DNA of 64,000 bases from Mesorhizobium carmichaelinearum (GTDB lineage Bacteria; Pseudomonadota; Alphaproteobacteria; Rhizobiales; Rhizobiaceae), in assembly GCF_900199455.1 (NCBI RefSeq), contig NZ_FZQR01000022.1:1-64000 (forward strand). The letters are read 5' to 3'. A program made the position numbers and the translations under genes. The notes below the pieces were generated by a model. That model worked only from the letters and a program-made list of their open reading frames with translations. It was not told the DNA's origin and ran no database searches. This document shows positions 16,567 to 25,038 of this stretch, in pieces (the first letter of the stretch is position 1; every line of letters begins with the position of its first letter).

Positions 16567-16620
16567 CCCCTCATCCGCCCTTCGGGCACCTTCTCCCCGT
16601 GGAACGGGGAGAAGGGAGCT
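16567..16620. repeat. RIME-like palindromic element
   Basis: CCCTCATCCGCCCTTCGGGC followed by ACCTTCTCCCCGTGGAACGG is the familiar rhizobial intergenic mosaic palindrome. A related one lies at 18815. It is positioned just 3' of the glycine-zipper gene. Confidence 0.75.
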
Positions 16621-16626
16621 GAGGTC

Positions 16627-16944
16627 TCAATAATTGCCGTTGTAGTAGCGGTCGTCGCAAGGCGCGGTGTAGATGCGGCCGTAGCGGTCCTGGTAGCGGC
16701 ACATCTCGTCGCCGCGGCGCTGCGGGGTGGTGGCCGAGCCGACGACGGCGCCGAGCAGCGCGCCGCTGGCCGCGCCGATGACCGTGCTCTTGGTGTTGCC
16801 GCCGATGGCCTGGCCGACGAGAGCGCCGCCGGCGCCGCCGATGAGCGCGCCGGTGGTGGCGCGCTGCTGGCCTTCGGTCTGCGACTGGCAGCCGGCAAGG
16901 GCGGCGGTCATCAGCACGGCGGCTATGGCTTTGTGAAAGGTCAT
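16627..16944 (-). CDS. Glycine-zipper outer membrane lipoprotein
   Basis: A 105-residue protein. The signal MTFHKAIAAVLMTAALAGC has the lipobox Cys at 19. It then has a glycine-zipper stretch (GALIGGAGGALVGQAIGG and GAASGALLGAVVG) like the 17-kDa surface-antigen/YMGG families, and a Cys-pair tail (DEMCRYQDRYGR, APCDDRYY). A GGGAG site precedes the start. Such proteins insert in the outer membrane and affect envelope integrity. It is a host-type gene carried inside the prophage. Confidence 0.75.
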   Translation of the reverse strand: MTFHKAIAAVLMTAALAGCQSQTEGQQRATTGALIGGAGGALVGQAIGGNTKSTVIGAASGALLGAVVGSATTPQRRGDEMCRYQDRYGRIYTAPCDDRYYNGNY

Positions 16945-17214
16945 GGAGGTCTCCCTTAAAAGTCTGAAATCCCTATCGATCGTCCCGTGCGGTCGCATTG
17001 CGGCGGAACGGGGGCACGGACGCTCACGATATAAGACATGGTTTCTCGGGCGTTGATGGACCGGGAGGCCAAAACACCTCTTTCGAACAAGGCGCTAGCT
17101 ATCGTCCTTGTCAAAATGATTCAGCCTATGACGGCTCGGCAGAAGCCGAGCCTGGCCCCGTCCCGCGCGCTGCGCACACCCCCTTCTCGTCTCATCGAAA
17201 AATGGAGAAATGCC

Positions 17215-17787
17215 ATGACCCGAGGTCTTCCCCGGACGCTTGTCCGTGCCGCCGCCCGCGAGGCCGGCCTTGCCCCGCCAAAACTCGGCCTGAAGGCCGT
17301 GACCACGGGGCAGGGCGGTGCTTTCCGCACCGTATTCAGCTTCGCCGGCATGCAGGTGCCGGTTGCCGATGCGCAGGCCTATGCCGCCCAAAAGATCTTC
17401 GATTTCGCCGACGGCAAGGTGCGCATCAAGGGCGGCACGGCGCGGCTGCAGTTCGCGGTGCTGACCACCCGTGCCTCGACCATCAACGACAATGCGGCGC
17501 TGACCTGGTCGCTCGGTTCTGCGGCGGCGTCGAGCGCGACGCTGGCCGGCACCATGGTCAATGTGCTGGCCTCGACCGCGCGCACTCTGGATGGCGCCGG
17601 TGCAGCGCTGTCCACGGCCTCGACCGCCGATATCGTGGCCGCGGCGACGCTGGATGGCACCACGACGCCGGTCGATCTCTATCTCAACCTGGCGTTTGCC
17701 ACCGGCACGGATATCGATGCCGATGGGACGATTGCCGTGACGGGGACGGTGACGCTGCTGTGGGAGAACTGGGGCGATAATGCGTAG
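17215..17787 (+). CDS. Phage head-associated protein, unknown (possible decoration)
   Basis: A 190-residue Ala/Thr/Gly-rich protein: FRTVFSFAGMQVPVADAQAYAAQKIFDF, then beta-rich repeats (LTTRASTINDNAALTWSLGS, LASTARTLDGAGAALSTAST) ending VTLLWENWGDN. It lies just before the scaffold and coat genes. Proteins of this kind upstream of scaffolds in short-tailed phages are often head fibres or decoration proteins, but I do not recognise a named family. The start is supported by ATGGAGAA five bases before the chosen ATG. Confidence 0.55.
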   Translation: MTRGLPRTLVRAAAREAGLAPPKLGLKAVTTGQGGAFRTVFSFAGMQVPVADAQAYAAQKIFDFADGKVRIKGGTARLQFAVLTTRASTINDNAALTWSLGSAAASSATLAGTMVNVLASTARTLDGAGAALSTASTADIVAAATLDGTTTPVDLYLNLAFATGTDIDADGTIAVTGTVTLLWENWGDNA

Positions 17788-17799
17788 GCGCTGACAAAC

Positions 17800-17850
17800 A
17801 GCCAATCTCGCCCACGAGGGGGGAGATCGGCAGCTTCGCCGCACGGCGCT
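17800..17850. repeat. Half of a palindromic mosaic repeat
   Basis: CCCACGAGGGGGGAGATCGG and GCAGCTTCGCCGC are shared with the elements near 10.3 and 24.8 kb. It fills most of the gap between the head protein and scaffold genes. Confidence 0.5.
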
Positions 17851-17884
17851 ACCACGTCTTCGAATCTCAAAAAGGAAACATCAC

Positions 17885-18796
17885 ATGACAGATCTGGCAG
17901 ACGCCGGGTCCGTGGCGGCGCGTGCGCTGCCGGCGGGCAACCCAGTACGGCCACCGGCAGGCGCGGAGAACGGGTCCGCCGCGCCTCCGGCCAAAAGTTG
18001 GTTTGACGGTCTTTCCGAAGGCAACCGCAAGCTCGCTGAAACCAAGGGCTGGACCAAGCCTGAAAGCCTCGACAGGGTTTTCACATCCTATGCGGAGCTG
18101 GAGCGGCAGCAGGGTGAGAGCCTGCGCGTTCCCGGCGCGGATGCATCGCGGGAGGACTGGGAGCGTTTTCATGCCCGGCTGCCCGAGACCATGCGCCCGG
18201 TCACCTCGTCCGAGAAGGTCGAATACCGCAGACCGGAAGGCCTGCCGGAAAACTTCGCCTATTCGGACGAGCTCGCCAATGCGTCCAAGGCCTGGGCGGT
18301 CGAAGCGGGTGCTTCGCCAAGAACCGCGCAGGCCTATCACGACAAGTTCGTCGGCTACATGGCCGAGCAGGCCGCGCGCCAAGAGATCGCGCTCGCCCGC
18401 TCGGTGGAAGCCACCCATGACGACCTTGTGCGGGATTGGGGGCCGACCGACAGCGATGGCTTTCGCCAAAAGCTCGAGGTCGCCAACCGGGCGATGAAGA
18501 AGCTCGGTCTGGTCGACACCTACAAGGCGAAGGGCATCCTTCTGCCCGACGGGGCGCTGACCGATCCGCAGATCGCCAAGGCCTTCCACGCCATTGGCGA
18601 GGCGATGTTCAGGGAAGACACGATCGACGGCGGCGCCGGGCGCAGCGGAGGCAATCCGTTCAAGCGCAACGCCGCCGGCGAACGCAACCTGACGGCCATT
18701 TCAGCCCTCGTCAAAAGCGACCCTGCCCGTGCCCGGCGGTTGGCTCGCGAGGCCGGGGAGAACCCGGAGCTCTGGATGCCCAACAATCCTCTCTGA
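17885..18796 (+). CDS. Putative scaffolding protein
   Basis: A 303-residue acidic, helix-rich protein directly before the coat gene, the usual place for scaffolds that shape the procapsid and then leave. Features are a flexible Ala/Pro N-terminus (1-35), the SWFDGLSEGNRKLAETKGWTKPESL motif often seen in these proteins, a helical core (GYMAEQAARQEIALARSVEATHDDLVRDWG), and a basic C-terminal segment (RARRLAREAGENPELW), where scaffolds touch the coat. A strong AAGGAAAC site precedes the ATG. Confidence 0.75.
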   Translation: MTDLADAGSVAARALPAGNPVRPPAGAENGSAAPPAKSWFDGLSEGNRKLAETKGWTKPESLDRVFTSYAELERQQGESLRVPGADASREDWERFHARLPETMRPVTSSEKVEYRRPEGLPENFAYSDELANASKAWAVEAGASPRTAQAYHDKFVGYMAEQAARQEIALARSVEATHDDLVRDWGPTDSDGFRQKLEVANRAMKKLGLVDTYKAKGILLPDGALTDPQIAKAFHAIGEAMFREDTIDGGAGRSGGNPFKRNAAGERNLTAISALVKSDPARARRLAREAGENPELWMPNNPL

Positions 18797-18814
18797 GAGG
18801 TCAGCCGTATCCGA

Positions 18815-18957
18815 TCCCCCCCCTCATCCGGCCGCTACGCGGCCACCTTCTCCCCGGTGGGGAGAAGAGGCTGGCACCGCCGTCTCAGCTCCTCTCCCCG
18901 CCGGGGAGAGGTCAGCCGAGCGAAGCGGAGGCTGGGTGAGGGGGCGTCACCGCCAAA
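18815..18957. repeat. RIME-like double palindrome
   Basis: Two linked palindromes, CCCTCATCCGGCCGCTACGC/ACCTTCTCCCCGGTGGGGAG and CTCTCCCCGCCGGGGAGAG, then GCGAAGCGGAGGCTGGGTGAGGGG. This is the classic two-hairpin rhizobial mosaic element between the scaffold and coat genes. It may act on mRNA stability. Confidence 0.75.
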
Positions 18958-18979
18958 CCCAACCTGAAGGAAGAGAAAA

Positions 18980-19969
18980 ATGGCAGATGCCTACACCCGC
19001 ATCGCGGACGCGATCGTTCCGTCCGTCTATGCGCAATATGCTTTCGAGGAACATGTGCAGTCGCTCGAAATCTACCAGGCCGGAATCCTGTTTTCCGACC
19101 CGGCGATCTCCTCGAAACTCTCGATGGGCGGCCGCTCCGTCGACATGCCCGGCTGGAAGGACCTCGGCAACGATCCGTCCGAGCCGGTCAATGACGACCC
19201 GGCCGATTCCATCGAGATGAAGAAGGTCGGCTCGCGTCGCGAGGTCGCCGCCCGCAACGTCCGCGCCCAGGCGTGGGGCGTTCCGGACCTGACCTCGATC
19301 CTGGCGGGCGACGATCCGCAGAAGCTCATCGTCAAGCGGCAGACCGAGTATTGGCAGCGCGCCAACAAGCTGACCTTGCTCGGCATCCTGAAAGGCGTCG
19401 TCGCCGACAACATCGCCAATGACGGCGGCGACCTGGTGCGCACCACCGGCGCCTCCATCGTCGACACCGACATCATCGAGGCCGCCTATCTGATGGGCGA
19501 CCGCGCGGACAAGTTCAAGACGATCTGGATGCACTCCAAGCAGATGAAGGCGCTGAAGCTCGCCGACCTCATCGACTATGTGCCGTCCTCCGAGCAGGGC
19601 GGGCCGCTGATCCCCTATTACATGGGGCTGCGGGCGGTCGTCGACGACGACATTCCGGTGACGGCGGGCGTCTACACCGCCTTCATGTTCAAGGACAAGG
19701 CGATCCTGTGGAACGAACTGCCGGTCAACACCGAGGGCGGCCCGCTGGAGTTCGACCGCAAGCCGCGCCAGGGTCATGGCGGCGGCGTCACCGAAATGGT
19801 CGGCCGCCGGCATTTCGTGCCGCATGTACCCGGCACCCGCTTCCTCGACGCCTCCTCGGCCGGCGAGTTCGCCACCGATGCCGAGCTGGCGCTGGCTGTG
19901 AACTGGGACCGCACCGCGTCGAGCGTCAAGAACATGACCTTCATCGCGCTGAAGACCACCGAGGCCTGA
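18980..19969 (+). CDS. Major coat (capsid) protein
   Basis: A 329-residue protein that resembles the Gp13-like/P22-type group of phage coat proteins with an HK97 fold. It forms the icosahedral shell. Typical stretches: MADAYTRIADAIVPSVYAQY, FEEHVQSLEIYQAGILFSD near 40, SVDMPGWKDLG, QRANKLTLLGILKGVV, WMHSKQMKALKLADLIDYVP and VVDDDIPVTAGVYTAFMFKD. The end (LAVNWDRTASSVKNMTFIALKTTEA) matters because a copy of its last codons reappears after the porin gene at 20217. The start follows GAAGGAAGAG. Confidence 0.85.
   Translation: MADAYTRIADAIVPSVYAQYAFEEHVQSLEIYQAGILFSDPAISSKLSMGGRSVDMPGWKDLGNDPSEPVNDDPADSIEMKKVGSRREVAARNVRAQAWGVPDLTSILAGDDPQKLIVKRQTEYWQRANKLTLLGILKGVVADNIANDGGDLVRTTGASIVDTDIIEAAYLMGDRADKFKTIWMHSKQMKALKLADLIDYVPSSEQGGPLIPYYMGLRAVVDDDIPVTAGVYTAFMFKDKAILWNELPVNTEGGPLEFDRKPRQGHGGGVTEMVGRRHFVPHVPGTRFLDASSAGEFATDAELALAVNWDRTASSVKNMTFIALKTTEA
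19888..19939 (+). repeat. Direct repeat, left copy (end of coat gene)
   Basis: The coding bases for NWDRTASS in the coat gene (26 identical bases, GAACTGGGACC to GAGCG, within a ~50-base similar stretch to AAGAACATGA) are repeated at 20971-21028, downstream of the porin gene. Confidence 0.8.
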
Positions 19970-20216
19970 CCGGCCGAGGCGAGGGGCGGGGGCGCTCGCG
20001 CTCCCGCTCCTTCCCTTGAGCGGAAGAGTGCGACAAGCCGGAGGGCCATGCGCTCCTTGGAGTCGAACACGTTTATTAGAAATCGATAAAAGTCATTTTT
20101 CGACCAAATAGTTAAGCGTGCGCGGGTTCGACAGAATCCGACGCGCTGTGATCTCTTTGCTACAGCAGGGCGACGAAATCCCGGATAGGTTGCGAAGAAC
20201 TTGTTTGGGGAATCCG

Positions 20217-20891
20217 ATGAAATCTCTTTTGCTCGCTTCCGTCTTCAGCGTGGGGCTGTGCGCACCTGGTCTGGCTGCTGACTTGGCGGCGCCGGCAGCA
20301 ACCCCGGACTGGACCTGGCAGGGCGCTTATGCTGGCGCGTTTGGCGCCGGAACGCTTGATCACTACCGCATCCAGGAGCCGCCACCGTTCGACGTATTTG
20401 GCACCTCCAAACACTCCGTGGGCTCGGCGACCCTTGGCGGCTTTGCTGGCTACAATTTTCAGTCGGGCAAAATCGTCTATGGCGTTGAAGGCGAACTTGG
20501 CTATCGCTTCAAGAAGTCGACCTTCACCGACGTTCCCGGAGCAGGGACGCTGGATGTCTCGACCGGCCTCTTCGGGTCGCTGAAGGGCCGGGTCGGCGTC
20601 GACATGGGGCAGTATCTGCCGTTTGTCACCGCCGGTGTCACCGCGGCGCAGCTGAAGACGTTCTGGCCGGGCGGCGGACCGTTCCCGCCGACGGATGCGG
20701 ACGCGACCCTTGTCGGCGGCATCGTCGGTGCCGGTGTCGACGTGGCGCTTACCCACAACGTCTTCCTGCGCGGCGAGTACGACTTCTCGTTTTTCGGCAA
20801 GAAGACGCTGGACTATTGCGGCCCCGGGTGCCAGCTGGAGCACACCGTGCAAACGCATGATTTTAGGGTCGCCGTCGGCCTTAAGTTCTAG
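20217..20891 (+). CDS. Omp25/Omp31-like outer membrane beta-barrel protein
   Basis: A 224-residue porin-family protein. The signal peptide MKSLLLASVFSVGLCAPGLAAD is followed by the family start (TWQGAYAGAFGAGTL), the GGFAGYNFQSGKIVYGVEGELGY hallmark, GSLKGRVGVDMGQYLPFVTAGV, and a C-terminal RVAVGLKF ending in Phe, as needed for barrel assembly. It is an outer membrane protein, not a virion part. It has its own AT-rich upstream region (20067-20115) and a terminator, so it is expressed independently. It sits between the coat and adaptor genes, flanked by a duplicated piece of coat gene. Lysogenic alteration of the cell surface is a plausible role. Confidence 0.85.
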   Translation: MKSLLLASVFSVGLCAPGLAADLAAPAATPDWTWQGAYAGAFGAGTLDHYRIQEPPPFDVFGTSKHSVGSATLGGFAGYNFQSGKIVYGVEGELGYRFKKSTFTDVPGAGTLDVSTGLFGSLKGRVGVDMGQYLPFVTAGVTAAQLKTFWPGGGPFPPTDADATLVGGIVGAGVDVALTHNVFLRGEYDFSFFGKKTLDYCGPGCQLEHTVQTHDFRVAVGLKF

Positions 20892-20914
20892 GCTTCAGCC
20901 AAGCTCAACAATTC

Positions 20915-20943
20915 AACGCGCCGGGGCATGTTCGGCGCGTTTT
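20915..20943 (+). terminator. Terminator of the porin gene
   Basis: The stem AACGCGCCG/CGGCGCGTT with a 9-base loop is followed by TTT, 24 bases after the porin stop. Confidence 0.7.
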
Positions 20944-20970
20944 GATTCCAGCTTCGGCCAGGGACCAAAT

Positions 20971-21028
20971 TCAAGCGCGTGCTGGCGGCGAACTGGGACC
21001 GCACCGCGTCGAGCGCAAAAGAACATGA
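20971..21028 (+). repeat. Direct repeat, right copy (duplicated end of coat gene)
   Basis: Reads LAANWDRTASS in frame, a copy of the coat gene's LAVNWDRTASS, placed after the porin terminator. It is the target-like duplication that borders the inserted porin gene. Confidence 0.8.
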
Positions 21029-21041
21029 GCGGGGCGAAGGC

Positions 21042-21590
21042 ATGACGAGAAGCCGATCCGGCCGTCTGAGCGCCGTGACGCTGGCTATGCTCGCCGCCAT
21101 CACCCCGGCCGCCGCCGCTTCGATTTCCGAGCCGCTGAAAGGTGTCAGCATCACCTACAATGACGGTCTGTGGTCGGCGGCTATCGAGGATCAGGACATC
21201 GATCTCAAATGCAAGTCCGACGCTTGCGGCGGCGAGAGCGGCGAATGCGAGGTGATGCTGACCATGAACAACGCGGCGCTGACGTCGCGGCAGTTCTTTG
21301 ACGCGTATCAGAAGGAATTCACCGACAATCTGGTGGAAGAGTTCGACAAGCTCGGCGTCGACCCGGTCGTGGTCGATCCGCCGACCAACTTCATGGAAGG
21401 CGGCGTCATCGTCTCGATATCCTCGATCCGCTACGACGAATCCGGCACGCCGACGCGGGCCTGGGCGGCCGCGCAGGAAGCGCGGTTCGGCGCCGTCACG
21501 CTGACCTGCTATGGCAGCGAGGACAAATACCAGACCGCTGAGATGGCCTGGCTGGCGCTGCTCAAGGACATCACCATTCCGAAGCAGTGA
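21042..21590 (+). CDS. Exported protein of unknown function behind the porin insert
   Basis: A 182-residue protein with a signal peptide (RSGRLSAVTLAMLAAITPAAAAS, cleavage after AAA). The mature domain contains two Cys pairs (LKCKSDACGGESGECEV) and ends TLTCYGSEDKYQTAEMAWLALLKDIT. The start chosen is the ATG after GGGGCGAAGG; a longer frame reads through the duplicated coat fragment and is not real. Probably periplasmic. Not a recognised phage gene, and it may have arrived with the porin. Confidence 0.6.
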   Translation: MTRSRSGRLSAVTLAMLAAITPAAAASISEPLKGVSITYNDGLWSAAIEDQDIDLKCKSDACGGESGECEVMLTMNNAALTSRQFFDAYQKEFTDNLVEEFDKLGVDPVVVDPPTNFMEGGVIVSISSIRYDESGTPTRAWAAAQEARFGAVTLTCYGSEDKYQTAEMAWLALLKDITIPKQ

Positions 21591-21638
21591 GGATCCCGGC
21601 AGCTTCGGCGCCGGCGCACCACCGATCACGATATTCCC

Positions 21639-21664
21639 AAGCCGCTTCGCAAGCGGCTTTTTTC
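21639..21664 (+). terminator. Rho-independent terminator before the tail adaptor gene
   Basis: AAGCCGCTTCGCAAGCGGCTT hairpin followed by a T run. A similar hairpin precedes the tail-fibre gene (30424), suggesting these two operons share a layout. Confidence 0.75.
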
Positions 21665-21719
21665 ATGCCTGGAGACAATCATGACCCTTGCTCGACCCGT
21701 ATGGACGAGGCGCTGAGCC

Positions 21720-22319
21720 ATGGCCATCACCCCGCTCGATATCGCCAATATGGCGCTGGCCGTGCTCGACGAGGCGCCGATCGACAGTCTCGATCAGGAC
21801 GTCAAGGCGGCGCGCCTGTTGAACCTGCATTTCGACCTGACATGCGAAGCCGAACTCACCAAATATGCCTGGGTGTTCGCGATCCTGCGCGCCGGTGTGG
21901 TGGGGTCGGACAGCGGCGGCAATGATTGCGGCTTGAACGTTGCCTATGAATTGCCGGCCGACTGCCTGCGGCCGCTGCCCTTGACCCACAATGGCGAGCC
22001 GGACGGCGTGCCGATCTCGTGGCGCCAGGAGGCGGGTCTGATCTATTCGGACCAGCCGGGTCCGCTGACCATCCGCTATGTCGCCAACCTCACCGATCCC
22101 AATGATTGGGACGCATTGTTCACCGAGGTGCTGGTGGCCGCGCTTGCCATCAAGGTCGCACATCCGCTGACCCACAAGTCGGGCATGATCGACATTGCCC
22201 GCTCGGCCTATGACCGGGCACTGGATGCCGCACTCAACGCCAATGCCATCCAGCGCGGTGGCCGGTTCTACACCGCGTCCTGGTCCAGCCAGCGCGGCGA
22301 CAGCAGGATGGTGCGCTGA
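21720..22319 (+). CDS. Tail adaptor (gp11-like tubular protein A)
   Basis: A 199-residue protein of the T7 gp11-like tail tubular A group, which joins portal to nozzle. Typical features: the N-terminal DIANMALAVLDEAPIDSLDQD, ARLLNLHFDLTCEAELTKYAW, YELPADCLRPLPL, the beta segment GPLTIRYVANLTDPNDWDALF, then AYDRALDAALNANAIQRG. Its stop overlaps the start of the nozzle gene (TGATG), as expected for two interacting tail parts. Confidence 0.85.
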   Translation: MAITPLDIANMALAVLDEAPIDSLDQDVKAARLLNLHFDLTCEAELTKYAWVFAILRAGVVGSDSGGNDCGLNVAYELPADCLRPLPLTHNGEPDGVPISWRQEAGLIYSDQPGPLTIRYVANLTDPNDWDALFTEVLVAALAIKVAHPLTHKSGMIDIARSAYDRALDAALNANAIQRGGRFYTASWSSQRGDSRMVR

Positions 22320-24787
22320 TGACGACGCTTTATCCCGTCCAGGATGTTTTCACGCGTGGTGAAATCAGTCCGCGCTTGCATGCCCGCGCCTCGCTCGATT
22401 TCTATCGGGCGGCGCTTGCCCGATGCGAGAACTTCGTCACGCTGCCGCATGGCGGCATCCGCAAGCGCGGCGGCACCTATTTCGCCGGCGAGGTCAAGAC
22501 ATCGGCCAAGAAGACGCGGCTGATCCCGTTCATCTTCTCAGCCGACCAGGCCTACGCGCTCGAATTCGGCGACCTCTATATCCGCGCCTACGCCTATGGT
22601 GCGCGCGTCGGTACGGTGGAGGTTGCCTCGCCCTATCTGGAAGCGGACCTGTTCGAGCTCGCCTATGTGCAGTCGGCCGACCAGATGTGGATCAGCCACA
22701 AGGACTATCCGCCGAAGGTGCTGACGCGCACCGCACACACCACCTGGTCGCTGGCAGACTTCACCTTTCTCGATGGCCCCTATGACGAAATCAACACCAC
22801 GCCGACGACGCTCACCCCGGCGAATACTGGCCACGCCACGCCGCAGATGACCTCCGCCACGACACCGAGCGGCACCGTTACTGACAACGGCACGGGCACA
22901 ACAAGCTGGAAGGCGTTTGACCGGGCGATAACGGGCTCTGTCACTGTATCAACGGGGAGCAGCGGATTTCTGCAGTACCAGTTCCCGGCCGGTCAGGGGA
23001 AGGCGGTCAACGCTTACTGGATCTCCGCGTCGGAAGATGCCGCCAAATGGGGCGACACGCCGACGCAATGGAAACTGTCAGGTTCCAACAACGGCGTGGA
23101 TTACGTCTCGCTGGACGGCAGGACGTCGGAGCGGGGATGGTCTGGCTCGGAGGTGCGCTTCTACGAATTTCAGAACCAGACGACCTATGAGTATTACAAA
23201 TTCGATTTCTCCGGTGGTGGCGGCGACGACGCCAACAACACCGGAATCTCAGAAGTAGCGCTGACCGAAAACGGCGACCTGATGACGCCGTTCGACCTTA
23301 CCGCATCAAGCATATCTGGCATCAACGGCGGTACTGGCTTTCAGACAACCGACGTCGGCCGATCAATCCGACTGCTCGGCGCCGACAATGTTTGGCGCTG
23401 GGCCAAGATCACGAGCCGCACCAGCACGACAGTGGTCAAGGTCAGGCTCTATGGCCACGCCTTGCCCGACCTCTCTCCAATCACACGCTGGCGGCTGGGT
23501 ACGTTCGTGCCTGGGAAGTATGTCGAAAGCGGATCGCTGTACGAAGAGCGCCTGGCCTTCAGCCGCAAGTTCTCGGTCTACGCATCGAAAACCGGCGACT
23601 TCGACAATTTCGCGTTGGGCGAGAAGGACGATGATGCGCTGGAGTTCGTCCAGGCCGGCGGCGGCCAGGCCAACGACATCCAGTGGATCGCGGAATCGGA
23701 CGGCGCCTTGATGATCGGCACCTCAGGCGGCGTGCGCGCGCTTTCGGGCTCGGGCATCGACGAGGCGCTGACGCCGTCTTCGTTCAAGAACCGGCGCTCG
23801 CGCACCTTCGGCTGTGCCCGCATCCGCCCGGTCGATGCCGGCCAGTCGTTTCTCTATGTCACGCGCTCGCGCAAATCCATCGCCGAGCTGACGCAGACGG
23901 CGCAGAGCCGTTTCACATCGGACGATGTCGGCCAGATTTCCGAGCATATTCCCAAACAAGGCGTGGTCGAGCTGGCCTTCCAGACCGACCCTGACCCGTT
24001 GCTGTGGTTCCCGCTCGATAATGGCGAGTTGGGCGGTTATACCCATCAACCATCCCAGGAAGTCAGAGGCATGCACCGGCACCGCTTGGGCGGCAGCTTC
24101 ACCGGGGTAAACTGGGCAATTGTCGAAAGTGCCTGTGTTACGCCTGGCCAGGATGGCAATGATGATCTGTGGCTGGTCGTCAAGCGCACCATCGGCGGCG
24201 TGACCAGGCGCTATATCGAGATCAAGACCGCGCCGTTCGAATATGGCGCCATTGCCGACGCGTTCGAGGTCGATTGCGGGCTGACTTATATGGGCGCCGC
24301 GGTGGCCACGGTGGGCGGCGCGGCACACCTTGCAGGCCAGTCCGTCGACGTGCTGGCCGACGGCAAGGTCTACCATGGCCTCACAGTGAGCGGCGGCGGC
24401 ACGGTGACGCTGCCGGGCGGCTCGACTGCCGCCAAATGGCAGCTTGGCCTGCCCTATGCGGCGGGCGCCGACACGCTGGAGCTCGATGTCGGCGGCAAGG
24501 ACGGCTCCATCATCGGCCGCCGCAAGAAGGTGGCAAAAGCGATCCTGTCGCTGCTCGAGACCGACACTACGGGGCTCGAGGTGCAGTCCTTCATGCGCGG
24601 CCGCTGGGAGCCGGTGCGCATGCCCTCGATCGTCGCACCCGACGGGCGGGCGACGCTGTTCACCGGCAATGTCGAGGTGCCGATCGACGACAGCTGGGAA
24701 GGGCAGGGCCGGGTGCGCATCCGCCACGTCTACCCGACGCCCTGCACGATCAGGGCGTTCACGCCGGTGTTTGACGCCGAGCCTTAG
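22319..24787 (+). CDS. Tail nozzle (tubular protein B-like) with inserted discoidin domain
   Basis: An 822-residue protein. The N-terminus YPVQDVFTRGEISPRLHARASLDFY and ENFVTLPHGGIRKRGGTYF is typical of nozzle proteins that form the tail tube of short-tailed phages. The body (VYASKTGDFDNFALG, GGVRALSGSGIDEALTPSS) fits too. Residues ~171-318 form an extra domain that looks like F5/8 type C (discoidin): SWKAFDRAITGSV, AYWISASEDAAKWGDTPTQWKLSGSNNGVDYVSLD, TTYEYYKFDFSG. That domain usually binds sugars or lipids, so it may help surface attachment. The start overlaps the adaptor stop. Confidence 0.85.
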   Translation: MTTLYPVQDVFTRGEISPRLHARASLDFYRAALARCENFVTLPHGGIRKRGGTYFAGEVKTSAKKTRLIPFIFSADQAYALEFGDLYIRAYAYGARVGTVEVASPYLEADLFELAYVQSADQMWISHKDYPPKVLTRTAHTTWSLADFTFLDGPYDEINTTPTTLTPANTGHATPQMTSATTPSGTVTDNGTGTTSWKAFDRAITGSVTVSTGSSGFLQYQFPAGQGKAVNAYWISASEDAAKWGDTPTQWKLSGSNNGVDYVSLDGRTSERGWSGSEVRFYEFQNQTTYEYYKFDFSGGGGDDANNTGISEVALTENGDLMTPFDLTASSISGINGGTGFQTTDVGRSIRLLGADNVWRWAKITSRTSTTVVKVRLYGHALPDLSPITRWRLGTFVPGKYVESGSLYEERLAFSRKFSVYASKTGDFDNFALGEKDDDALEFVQAGGGQANDIQWIAESDGALMIGTSGGVRALSGSGIDEALTPSSFKNRRSRTFGCARIRPVDAGQSFLYVTRSRKSIAELTQTAQSRFTSDDVGQISEHIPKQGVVELAFQTDPDPLLWFPLDNGELGGYTHQPSQEVRGMHRHRLGGSFTGVNWAIVESACVTPGQDGNDDLWLVVKRTIGGVTRRYIEIKTAPFEYGAIADAFEVDCGLTYMGAAVATVGGAAHLAGQSVDVLADGKVYHGLTVSGGGTVTLPGGSTAAKWQLGLPYAAGADTLELDVGGKDGSIIGRRKKVAKAILSLLETDTTGLEVQSFMRGRWEPVRMPSIVAPDGRATLFTGNVEVPIDDSWEGQGRVRIRHVYPTPCTIRAFTPVFDAEP

Positions 24788-24807
24788 GGCGACCCGCTGA
24801 AGCTGCC

Positions 24808-25012
24808 GATCTCCCCCCTCGAGGGGGAGATGTCCGGCAGGACAGAGGGGGTCGGCACGACCGGACGCTAACCTTCTGCGGCAGATGAAGGTTGGCGCCT
24901 CGCGTGAGGCGCTGCTTTTCAAGGTTAGAAAAGGTCGCATCCGGTCGAACCGACCCCCTCTGTCGCCTTCGGCGACATCTCCCCCTCGAGGGGGGAGATA
25001 CCCCTTCGCCGG
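24808..25012. repeat. Inverted palindromic mosaic repeats between nozzle and coiled-coil genes
   Basis: CTCCCCCCTCGAGGGGGAGATG with GGCAGGACAGAGGGGGTCGG near 24810-24860 recurs inverted at ~24950-25005 (CCGACCCCCTCTGTCGCC, CTCCCCCTCGAGGGGGGAG). Between them are smaller hairpins such as GCGCCTCGCGTGAGGCGC. No gene is present. Confidence 0.7.
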
Positions 25013-25038
25013 GCCTCTCCAAAAAAAGGACATCCCCA

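Noticed and set aside
21678..21713. An 11-codon frame MTLARPVWTRR before the adaptor gene
   Set aside because: Too short to support. It may only be leader sequence after the terminator.
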